From the NCBI GenBank assembly GCA_003640385.1, contig RCAB01000863.1, positions 1 through 15,152 of the forward strand: a DNA stretch of 15,152 nt. Reading direction: 5' to 3'. Positions 1 through 11,500 of the stretch are shown in pieces; the stretch's first letter is position 1; the number at the start of each line of letters is the position of its first letter. The stretch comes from Setaria digitata. Its lineage: Eukaryota; Nematoda; Chromadorea; Rhabditida; Setariidae. Under the pieces are notes generated by a model. That model saw only the letters and a list, made by a program, of their open reading frames with translations, was not told where the DNA came from and did not search any database. The position numbers and the translations under genes were made by a program.

Positions 1-3000
1 TTTTTTCCATTTCGTGCACCATCTTCTCTTATCAAGAGCTTTTTAAACTTATTTACCTCTGCACTAGCTTCCATGTTCGATTTATTGAGGCGAACGAAAA
101 TTTAAGAAGTTTGCAGTTTGGCAAGAAGACACCTTTCTTTAATTAATCAAGTTTGAATTCAACTCTGTTCAACTAGTTTTTGAACATTTCCCTCTGTTTA
201 CTAACATAATCCTTGAACCTTCTTCAACTCAAGTGAAAACATCTACATGAGGTATTTTTTAGTCTGAAAATTATTACAATGGAAAAGTGTCATAGCTATA
301 TAAACTAACTGTTTTATCAGTCTAAATCCCGAGTAAAAAAAAGAAGAAAAAAAAAACCTATGGAAGTGTAACAAATTCAATTTAGAAAAGCTGTATGCAG
401 AAGAGGCCATAATGGAGCCCTTGAGAATTGTTTGCTGCTGTAAAAAATAATTATTCAGAAACAAGTATTAATTAATTTCAGCCTCTTGAAGTAACGACAT
501 GACTGATGAACTGTCATTCCTTCTAGAATGGTTACGGACTGTAAGAATCATACTGAAAAGAAAAATCTGATGATTTTAAGTGATTGTCTCACCATCAAAA
601 TTTCTCTTACCGTACTTCGTTTAAATAGTAAATATAATTCATGAACTTTTGTTCGAAATTCATTAATTTATGGGTATCATGAAGGCTACTGCAATGGAAA
701 TTCTCCCAACAAGATTCCAGCCATTTACCGGAAAGAAAATGTGCACCTTTGATTTTTCTCTGCTACTACATATTTTCAATTACGTTGTTTCCATTTGAAA
801 CTTGTTCCTATTTATTTGAAGTTTCCCCATATTCTTTCTTATGTCTGACAACGCCTTTGTCTGAACAATCGTGTACTTCTGCTGCGTATTTAGAACTGCT
901 GAATCTTTGTAAGTATTCTGGAAGCAACAAACAACATGGACAAAGTTGGAAAATTTGTTTTCGTTATTTTATAGCTCTGCGTTGAAGGATTCATTTCTGA
1001 ATCTCTGAAGAACTGGAAAAACAACATATATCAAATATATGAAGCTGCAAAAAAGTAGGCCGCAATTTTTGATGTAACTTAAAATCTGTAAAATAGATCG
1101 GTTAAAATCATAATATCCAGTATAATCAAAGAAAAATGCCATGTAATGCTGCTACTCAACAAATGGAATCGAGAGAACAGAGGTGGATAATATGGTTGAG
1201 GATGAGAAGTCCTTCATTTCCCTTCCGGTTCCAAATCCAAGGCTTATTGTTTGATTACATCATCACTCTGCTTTTAGTTATTCAGATAGTAAACTGACAC
1301 TAGGTTTCCTTCCCCTGTCCTTCGAAAGCTATTTTTGAAAAAATAAGCACTAAGACAAAACAAACCAGCGATGGCAGTGATGGATGAGCGGGCAACATAC
1401 CTTCAGTGCTTCCTGAATGTTTTTTCGACTGCATAATTTATGGGAATGATATCGACCAGTTTGTGTTTGCAATTTCCTTCAAAAGGGATTTGTCGATTTC
1501 AATAACTAATTAGCAAACTTTTCAAAATACTTGATGTTGATTGTACAAATCCGTTTTGTTTAGTAATTTTCTCTGTCTACTTAACCTCGAATAAAACCCA
1601 TAACCCAATTTCAGACCTGAAAAACATGATGACAGTGATTATTGTTACTCTGTGTCTCAACTTTTTCAAACTATTCGGCAATTATATCTCAAATTCACTT
1701 TGTTAGTTCTTAGATGCTGGCTTCTTATATGTTATGTGTGCTGCTGATAACTCACTAAATAAAACCATTGCTGTTTATCTAAGTTCAAGATTTTCTGAAT
1801 TAAATGTCACACTAGTTGCGAAAGAACTATGTTTAAGCTTACCAATTAAACGAGAAAGCACACAAAAAGCAGCAATTCTTTTGTGAGCAGAAACGATAAG
1901 ATGCAAAATATACTATATATATATATATATATNAAATGCTGGAGAAAGCTATCAGTCGAAGTTCCACAAAAAAAAACGCAGATTGCAAATTTAAAGAAAC
2001 TTGTGTTATTTAACCCTTTCTTTCTTTTCCACACACATTACCTGCTTGATAGCAACCTAGTTTGAAGTTATTTACATGCCCGCATGTCCAATAAAAACTT
2101 ATTCAAAAATGGAAATTTTCAATTTGTAAAATGAACAGAGATTCTCATTTTATGATGCTTTAATTTTATCCACATTCAAACTAGACATATGTGCAAATGT
2201 ATTCCTTTAAAGCTTCCAAACTCATCTTCCCTGTATTGTCTCTACTTTTCATAAGATTTTTTTTTTATGACATAGTAATAAATGTTAAACACTTAATCAT
2301 ATAACGTAAAACATTCAGTGGAAATCTTCTGAACATTATTTCCTAATACTTCTAATTTTTGGAGAAAAATAAAACGTAACAGTGGAAAATTTGCTAACGT
2401 AACTAATGTTAAAACAATAAATGTGGTTACCAGTGCTTAATTAGAAAATATTGCTAATGTTCCCTCCACTTTCTTTTCCATTTTTAAATTTTACTGCTGA
2501 AATAAAAAGCCACTGCCCCATATTTAACAAAAGCGATCACTTTCTTTTAGATAGAACAGCTAATTAGTAGTTTGCACAACAAAAAAAAAAAAAATGTTGT
2601 GGAAGTAGCAGATCGTTTATTCCGAAGAAATGCCTACTAGCGTACTTATATTTAGCAAAAACAATCGACGTTACGACTTCCTCTTGAAAGTGAAGTTAAG
2701 CAATAGCAGTCATCTTTTGCAGATTCTCAATACTGCTTGCCGCAAGCAACATATTTTTTTGTCCATAGCCCTCTGGGCATTCTTCCTGCTTCAGTTAAAA
2801 GTCTTCTGACTGGATTGTGCTAATAGCAAAACTGAAGCACAATTCAAAATTCAATTGCATTTGCATTCATATCAATTTTCGTACAAACTTATTTGCTAAC
2901 TTCAATCCAGACCGTTTAAAGCAGTGAATTGTCGATTTCTCCCTTATTTTCTTTCTTTGACAATTTTAACGGTAGTTTCCCTTTATAGCATTTCACAAAG

Positions 3001-3800
3001 TGAGGGAGGGTACAAGCAGCACCACCTACAAATATTTACATAAAGCTGACATAACACAATAGTGTGGAAGACAGTTGTATCTGTGAAGTTGTTGAATTAT
3101 GACCCGAGATTATTTTGATATTAATTTAGAGTTAATTTTAAATTAGATTCTCACAAAGTTCCGAATTTCTCTAGTGTTTCAAAATCAATTATACGAATAA
3201 GCTTACCACTTTCATTAAAAGTTATTAGATGTGCTTCATAGAATGGCAGTGGTAATCCAGTAATTTATCTCATTTCTCAGTCTAGATTGTACATTGCCGA
3301 AATTCCCAATACCCCTATTAGCTCGATCTCTTTCTTCGAAACCAGACTGAACAGTAAAAATAACCAAAAAAAAAAACCAATTAACGGCTGCTCGTAAAGC
3401 ACAAGATCGTCGTTACTTGCTCGATGGCGAGATGCGTAATATTGTGTTTTCTGTGGAAATCACACTTGACGAACTTATTTAAGTCGAAGAAGAGTGCTAC
3501 ACTAAGCTGAAGTTTGGTCTTAGTTTTAAAATGAACAGAAAAAAACATTACGAGATAGGCGGTGTGGACGACTGCAAGAGGCTCTTCTTTCCATGCAGCT
3601 ATTCTGAAGCACTGCACTCTTCAATGGAAGTTTCGTCTGGCTCTCCCATCTGATACCTCTGCTTATTTTCCACAGAATATTGCTTCCATTCCCTTACTTT
3701 GTTCAATTTCTCCATATGAACAAACCAATTCTTTTCCAATTACTTCTCGTTTCAATTTTGGTTAATTCGAATTACTAAAATTTTAAATTAGTATAATTAA
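1..3800. other. Upstream intergenic sequence, no supported gene
   Basis: AT-rich sequence broken by stops in all frames. The open frames present are short, use AT-rich codons, lack recognisable domains and do not join through consistent splice sites. I recognise no tRNA, rRNA or transposon protein. Several A or T homopolymers occur (for example near 2260 and 2581). A distant 5' UTR exon or enhancer of the downstream gene could lie here but cannot be shown from sequence alone. Confidence 0.6.
1914..1933. repeat. TA dinucleotide repeat ending in an unresolved base
   Basis: A run of about nine TA units ends directly at the only N in the window (1933). The N probably marks uncertain repeat length or allele difference in the source assembly. 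The repeat lies in sequence with no supported gene. Confidence 0.9.
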
Positions 3801-3858
3801 GATGCAAAGCAAGAATTCGTAATCCTTCCCCTACTACCGGTGCGAATTCTTCTGCATC
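3801..3858. repeat. Imperfect inverted repeat (hairpin-forming)
   Basis: The left arm has GATGCA, four bases, then AAGAATTCG (3811-3819). The right arm has CGAATTCTT (3843-3851), one base, then TGCATC. The inner 9 bp are perfectly complementary across a 23-nt loop, and the outer 6 bp pair after a small asymmetric bulge. It could be a terminal or internal part of a miniature element, a DNA hairpin or chance. No target-site duplication was recognised. Confidence 0.55.
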
Positions 3859-4049
3859 ATATACCTATCTGAACTTTATATAACTTATAACCTACCTGTA
3901 AAGATACATCGGCAAGATAGCGGACAGCTCCACCGTCCACATACCACCGGTCTACTATCCTCTGTCTACCTTTGATGACTCTACCGTCGACACAATACAA
4001 CACAGAAGAATATGCAGACAGCACACACACACTCACACACACACACACA

Positions 4050-4090
<41 letters not shown>

Positions 4091-5562
4091 GCACAGACAG
4101 CTGCCACCGGACAACCTTTCTCTATCGATCGGTATTGTTTCCGTTTTCGAGTAGCAGTTTTGTAAAGAATTTTGGAATTGGTCACAGTAGAGTGTTAGTT
4201 GTGATTCATTACGCTCGACAAGTGGTCCATGTCGTAATGTGCGTGTGGGACGTGATTAGCTCTTTGAGTGACAGTTTGTTCGAGCTTACATATTATCAAA
4301 TGCACTGTTGCGTGAAGAACGCAATTGGGCGGACTGAATGTTGACGAATTCTCGAAGAAGTTTAATGAACTTATTGATAGACCAGTTAATTTGAATACTC
4401 CAAAAGTGGAAATGAGACAGTTTGACACATCCAAAGTTTATTGGCATTTTAGGTGAAATTTTGAGGGATGTGTACCCCTCACAGCTTTTAACGTCTAACA
4501 AATATTGTTTGCATATAACATCTGTACTAATCAGGATAGTGAGTCACTCTTATAGTCCACATCAATTCGTATAAATTCAATTTGCTTATTTACAAACTCA
4601 CCTTAAGGTAACTTTTTTTCTAACACTTATTTAGGACAGCCCTTTTATCATTACCTTACTATTAATGTGTAGACATGTCGAAAATAACTCTTTTTCTTGC
4701 ACATCTTTCCTTCAATACGTCGTGTTTCACTTTTTACTAGTCCCACTATATTTTTACTTTGTTTTCTGCTAGGCACACCAAACTGGGAGCGTTTTTCGCT
4801 GCTATTTTTATTCGAGATCCGTGTCGGGACAATAAGGAAATAAAGCACTGAAAAAATGTCATTAGCTATAAATTCCGCGCACAGTTATACAAAACATTTT
4901 AGCGTAAATTTTAGCTAAAATTTCAGTTTTTATCGGATTACTTCCAGGAAGCATAATTTTGCTGTATTAGAGGAGCTACGTTTGCTTGTTGTTTGGTTAA
5001 GATCTCATGTTAAAACCTAAATCAATTAACTGCATGCTGGAGATTGTTTCCCTGGTGAAGCTAAACTACACTTGAACTGCAGTTGAATTCAGTGTTAAAT
5101 TATCAGAATTTTTGACACTGACAATGCTTTTCGGTTTTCTTCAGTATTGTTTCCTTATCATTTTGATTTCGTTTAAAATCGCTTTTGAACTTTCCTCTCT
5201 TTTATTTTTGATTCGGTTTCTGAAGTAGATTAATGCACTGTTGAAGTTTTTACAAAATGTTAGTGTTAACTTCAGAATTTTATTGAGGACTAAATATGGA
5301 AATGTGATGATTTATGAGCAAAAAGAAGTAATCTACTATTGGATGCATGAATTTTTTTTTTTCAATTGATTGGAAATTAAAACTGGTAGGTGTTGCGTCT
5401 TTGTGGCTTGGTTTCTTTTTTTGTCTTTCATAAGTATCTTCTAAAATTCAAATCGCTATTTGGATAAGAATGCCGAGGTTAATATTGTGGTGTAATTATG
5501 TCAGGATGAATCAGAAAAGTGTGTTTTTTCACTAATTTCGGAGGCTCTGTCGTCATGCAACA
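3859..5562. other. 5' flank of the ANKS1-like gene, no supported gene
   Basis: The first part (about 3880-4360) is visibly less AT-rich than its surroundings, has scattered CpG and surrounds a CA microsatellite; the rest returns to AT-rich sequence. I find no confident coding exon. Promoter or 5' UTR functions are plausible from position only. Just before the first start codon there are weak AG acceptors (for example after 5504 and 5543) that could take a spliced leader if the organism is a nematode, but none has the strong TTTCAG form. Confidence 0.45.
4022..4088. repeat. CA/GT microsatellite
   Basis: About 67 bp of nearly pure CA units with two interruptions (a CTCA near 4031 and a CATA near 4055). 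It gives artificial open frames: His-Thr repeats on the + strand and Cys-Val repeats on the - strand. Such tracts are usually length-polymorphic. Confidence 0.95.
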
Positions 5563-8500
5563 ATGGGACCAAAAGAACTTAACTCTGTTCAGCAGGCAAG
5601 TTTTTTTTTCAGTAAGTGCGATAAAAGAAATCACTTAACAGATGGGCTTACAAATGACTTCTGTTAACGATATTTTTTCTTATCCATGTATAATCAGTGC
5701 TGTTACTTTAATACGTTACAGCATACCCATACACATTTTCTGGGCAGTTTCGTGTTTGCAGGAACTGTTTGAAGCCGTAAGACGAGGTGATGCACAAAAG
5801 GTGCAGACTTGGCTATTAAGTAGACGTAACAAGCGGCCACGGACACCACTGAAGTAAATTTGCATCCTTAGTTTTTTTCTTCGGGAATATTTTAAAATAG
5901 ATTTTCGAATATTCTGCATCACTAAAGACACTGTTCAGATTCTTATTACGGCTGCAGTAAAAATAAGGTATTGAAAAAGAGTCGCAGCAAGGATTTTAAG
6001 CACTTTACTAAAATGTTGTAGCTTTTTGCGTGCGTCGGTATCATCCCATTCTGCATGGCTATGTTCGATTGTAGATCCATCTAACGGTTATACAGTACTA
6101 CATCTTGCTGCTTTACTGGGTCACAAGGAGGTAAAACTAATTCATCCATTAATTTCAGGTAGATAAAACTTAATTTTTTCAGTGCTGATTTTTTTATTTT
6201 CCAATTTTTTCAAGGTAGTCAAAATTTTGCTCAACGTTGATTCCCAAATGGCACGAATAAAAGATCGGCGAGGATGCTTGCCAATACATTTAGCAGCATG
6301 GAATGGGCATGTTGAAGTGTTACAGGTAATCATTATCAGTGATTCGTTGTGTGCTAAGCATATTTTTCTATTTAAAGTTGTTCTTCGCTGAATTCTAGAT
6401 TTTAATTGATGCTGAACCAAATACTGTTGATGCAGTGAACAACGCGAAGGAATCACCTCTACATCTTTCTGCGCAACATGGTCATGGGAAAGTCGTCACT
6501 GTTTTGCTTGCAGTATGTTTTAGTCATAGATAAAAGAAAAAACCTTTCTGAACTAAAACGTTTCTTACTGGAAATCTAAGTTGAATAAAGTGTTATCATA
6601 AATGTGATTTTCAGAAACATGCAGATGCCAGGATGAGGAATGCACGTGCTGAAACAGCTTTAGATGTAGCTGCGCGGCTGGGTAAAGCTAACGTGTGTCG
6701 CTTACTCATTTGTAATTGTCCGGAATTAGCATTGCAGGTTAGATTTTCATTTCAAGAAATACAGCTTAGGTGAATGGAAGATTTAAATCTCTTTTGAAGT
6801 AAAATTGTCTTTAGAGTGCATCAGAATGCATTACCACAGATCCAGGAAAGTCGCGACATTTAGCTCAAGTGGTGTATCCATTACATGCAGCTGCTCGTCA
6901 CGGTCATATTGATTGCCTACAAATACTGTGTCATTCCGGCTTCGATCTTGACTATGTTACCGAAGAGGGCAGTGCATTACATGTCGCGGCGTTGTTTGGA
7001 AAAGTTGAAGCTGTAAAGCTATTGCTTGAACAAGGTTAATCAGTTAATCATTTATGACCTTTGTTTGGAAGTTTCTGGCTGGCATCTACTTTATAATTTA
7101 AAGGATTTTCTTAACTTCTTAGGTATTAATGTTGATACTCGTGATGGACAAGGACGTACTGTGTTGGAAACCTTAGCAGAGCATGAAAATGAAAAGGCCT
7201 CAGATCTTACACAGGTGATACAGAGCCGGGAAGGATGGTCAGAATGTCGAAGGCTTGTTGAAGGTTCTTTTTGCCTCTAATTATCTAAATAGTTACCTGA
7301 GACTTATCGTATATATATATATATATATAGTGGTTGCTCATTTTACAGCTTACATACAAAAACATAACAATTGCCGAAATGACAAAGTGAATGCAGAGAA
7401 TGAAACGGTTTACTTGAATTTACCTTTCTGTTCGAAGTATGGTGCCAACCCAAAAGATGTTGTCTGGAAACCCATACCAGAATCATCCACAGGTACTTGA
7501 AAAGTTTTAGAAACAGCATTGACATAACAAGTAATTTTTTTCTCAACCTTAGGTATTTTTTCTTTTCTTTTTTTTAAATATATCCATTACTTTAGCCAGG
7601 CTTCAAGCATCTGGAAATCACATGCAACACAGTTCAGCTGCCAGAGTTAATAGCAATTCAGATCTTGAAATGTATTATCCACCATCAATTATGGTATTTT
7701 TTTTTTTATATTATCATTTCGAAACATTTTACAGTTATTCAAAAATTCAAGATCCTGCGAAAGTTTTCAGGCGGATGTGGTCACACTACTTGGTGATGGA
7801 AATGATTTGAACGACATTTCAACTTTAAGTTTGTCAGCTACTCGTATAGAGCCATCTGAGGATGATTCTAGGTAAAGCTTTTTTTTTTTCTGAAAATTGA
7901 TTATTTGCTTTGATAAGTTTATGTTCCTCATATATTTGCATATATATGCTTTATATTTTCTATATTTTCTTGTTTAAATTCTACACTGATTCATTCCAGT
8001 CCGCAGCCATCATCGGGTCATGCTGAAGTTTCTGGTGTAGATAATAGTGTATCGCGATTTGCTGTTGTATTGCCAAGTCATAGATATCGGTATACACCTC
8101 AAAGAAATGGCATTCCTTTACCAAGGATGGGAATTGGTCTTACATCTCTAAGTTCAGGTACATGGTTTTTGTATAAGGGAATGAATGGAAAACTAAGACG
8201 AAAAATAATAGATATTAAATCGAACAGTTTACCTTGCAATTATGCAAGGATTATCTAGTTTTAAGTTCCGCAGCAGGCTAGTTTTGAATGACTATTACAG
8301 CTTCTCTTTTTTATCATTTTTGTCCTCATTAGGCAGAAGTTATTATTTTTGCCTGACTAATCTTTTCAGAAGAATTGTTTTATTCCAGATTCAGCAGCGG
8401 CGTGCTCATACCAGGCACCACTTTCGTATGATGCTTGGCGATTACAGCATGGTGATCCATATGATAATGTGATAAGTCCAAGTCCACCGCATCATCTTCT

Positions 8501-11500
8501 GGTCTATGACAACATCCCACGCAGTCTTCTTGTTTACGATAATGCTCCACCAGTTGGTAAGTCTTTCTTGTGTGGGTCTTTTTTCATAAGTCATAAATTT
8601 TAACAAAAAACTTCGCTTAAGAATATACTTTTCTTTTTTCTTCAATACAGTCTATTTAAAAGAGAAATGCATCTACTTTTACTATAGTAAGTAGTGTAAA
8701 TGAAGACTTTATATGAAATGGTTTATGTAAAATTTGACATACATTACTTTTCGGGACATCGACGCTGGCAACATACGTGTGAAACGAAATTCATAAGTAG
8801 GGATGGATGTGAAAGTGTTGCACCATCATGTAGTATTAGAAGTGATGGAACGCAAACTATGCCACCTGGTGAGAAATTACATATTTTGTGATCACACCAT
8901 AAATAATGTCAAATTGATTTTAGAAGCTGAAAGTTTAGTTACCCATTTATTTCCAGTGAAACCCAGTCGTCAACGGTTGCCTCTGCTAGAGAAAACATTC
9001 AAGCCGGAACCTACTCCTCGAAAAACTAAACCACGTGAAGGTAGTGAAAATGATAAGAACAGTGGTCTAGTTGTTAAGGATAGCCCACCAAGCTCATCTT
9101 CACATCGAACGGAAAGCCCAGCTTCTATTGTCACGTTCGCCTGCTCAACTCTTGAACGTTGTACGCTTTTTTCAAAGTCTAAGGAGTATTTTTGGTGGTC
9201 AAACTTTGTTTGAATGATGAATGCATGACTTGTATAAATTAGTCATAGGAGTGGCGTATGGAAGCTTTGTTTTATTTTTTTTTTCTTTTTTTTTTTGTTA
9301 TAACTGAAGTATATCATTGAAAGCAATGTTTAGCATTATCTCCTGGTGAACAAGGGAGCGGTGTTCCATCTGGAACATTTTCGTTAGCTCAAGGTCGGGC
9401 ACCGCTAGCACTTCCCGAAGAAGTTTCTATGTCAGCTTCTGCTAGCATTTTGTCAATACAGAATTCTCCGGAAAGGTGTCATATTGAAGAAGTAAATTTA
9501 AACATCTTTTATTTTGTAAATACTTCTATGTTTATGTCTAAGATAATCTTTTGCAAGACCATACCTTTTCGACTTCACCATGATCCTTCAAACCAAAATT
9601 CGAATTTCATAGCGAGCGAGTTAAAATTTGGATTTTTTTTTTTCCCCACTGGTAGTAAATTCGTTTCAGGGCAGTAGATAATTTAGCAAATTCAGGCAAG
9701 AGTAAACGTTTCAGAGTAAACGGAGAAAACATTCACGTCCTTTGAATGATGACTGTTCCAAACCAGACCATAGTTCAGCTGCAGTTGTTTTTGATTCAAG
9801 TTGTCCACTGAGGGTAATTTTTAATGAGCTTAAAGTATTTTATAAGGAGAATTTTAAATTGTTTCCATTACCTTGAAGTAAATTCAGACTGCAGTGGCGA
9901 GTTACGTCAAAATTGTAGCAGCAGATGATGAAAAAAAGGATAGTGGAAATTGCGATTCTCGGCTTAATCATCTTCCAAGTCCTGAAACTACCGAATCTCG
10001 AATTCATCATTTCCTTTACAGTCAGGTTTGAAATATTTTTTGTAATTAGTTTTGTTTCACATGAACCTACATTTCTTGTTTTTCAACTCGATTATCAGTT
10101 TTCAGGATAATATTAAGCACCGTTTTTCACAGTCTCCCACTATAAGTAAAAGGTCACAACATACACAGAAGGACACACTGTCACCGTCATCGACAGGTCC
10201 GTTTGATTTACTTAAAGTTTATCGTAGTTATAATTTTCATTCTTTATTTTCCAGAATGCATATCTGAATTTCAGTAGGGTCAGACTGCACTTTAGCGTCT
10301 TCATGTTCCTTACCGGTAATCTCTCATGTTTCATCGACACCACCATCAGTGATTTCTCCATCGCATGAACGCAGTCATCTGTACAAGCAATCCAGGTTAA
10401 ATTTTTATTTTCAACTAAAATTTTAGACTTTCATCGCAGAAACCAAAATAAGCCTTTAATCAAATAGTTCCAGCATGGATGATCAGTCATTTTCTTCTAT
10501 GGAGGTGCGGTTGCGAACTGCGTCTGCTGTTCCAGCACATGAAAACATGAGTAAGGGTGAGCTTTCATGATTAAAAAGCAGGAAGAGATAGACAGGTCTT
10601 TCCATGAATTGAAGCACCAAAAGCACTTTTCGTTTATTTAAATAGGTTATATTTTTTTAGAGATATGTGGGTTATCCATTTCCAGTGATAGCGAGCAGCA
10701 TAGAGACGAACTAAACTACAGCATACAGGCATCATTTGTACAAAGCGACAGAGTTTCAACCCGACACAGTTCCTTAGATGAAAGCATTGAGTGGAAAAAA
10801 GTAAATTTTTTTCGTTTTACTAAACTATTGAAGTAGTCAAGATTCCATTTTTAAATGGTAACTACGTTGTACTTATATCACTGAGAACGCTGCATTCAGA
10901 GATAGACGAGAAATAATTCTGAGGACAACAGAATCGTGAGTCTTGTTTAAAAATATTTCATTAGATCAGTGAAATAATGGAGTCATTTGGTGGCGCAATT
11001 TGTCGGGAATCAGTGTTTACGGCCCAATATGAACCAAAGGTAGCTGTTTACCTCAGGGATCGGAGATCTCAAGCATTAACGTTGCAATTAAGTGGACCAC
11101 AGGCAGTGCAGAAGAGACGATCATTTGGACGCGATACTAATAAAAAGTTTAAACCGGTCAGTAAGAAAGGTCATCAGTTATTCCCATTCTTTTTGGAGAC
11201 TTTATTTGGACCATGATTCATGTAATTTAACTTAGCTGATGAATACCTTCACATATATGTATGCTCCAATCACCAGATCCTATTTCTTAGAAATAAGTTA
11301 AGTGTTAGTAGATTAATGCTGCTTTAAAGTTATGTAGTTTGTGATGAAGTATTCAGTGCCAGAGGAGGTGTTTGCTTTACTGCTCTGATAACAAACAGTG
11401 ATTAAAAAATTTATCTTTAGAAAGCCATAAATTTTCCTGATTATTGTCTGGTGGATCTCCAGCAGACTAGAATTCATTTTCTAAAAAGTTTCTTCATTAA

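Noticed and set aside
1136..1297. 53-residue + strand frame starting MPCNAATQQ
   Set aside because: Short, no family resemblance and no splice partners; its hydrophobic end is typical of AT-rich noncoding sequence.
3381..3765. Overlapping frames on both strands in a slightly less AT-rich patch
   Set aside because: Neither shows a recognisable motif, and long overlapping frames on opposite strands suggest chance.
4012..4344. 110-codon frame with a His-Thr repeat
   Set aside because: It is produced by the CA microsatellite; the part after the repeat shows no family resemblance.
5555..5562. Earlier ATG at 5555 as the start codon
   Set aside because: It is in another frame from the family-like start at 5563 and does not lead into exon 2.
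8803..9213. 136-codon open frame that reads continuously through 8803-9213
   Set aside because: Its second half is the real exon 8957-9160, but its first half is a shifted frame of the exon at 8755-8868 plus intron; the hydrophobic middle part and the good donor (8869) and acceptor (8956) argue for splicing.
11157..11166. GTAAGA at 11161 as donor of the pre-SAM exon
   Set aside because: Although a better donor match than GTCAGT at 11157, it leaves phase 1 and leads to a stop in the SAM1 exon.
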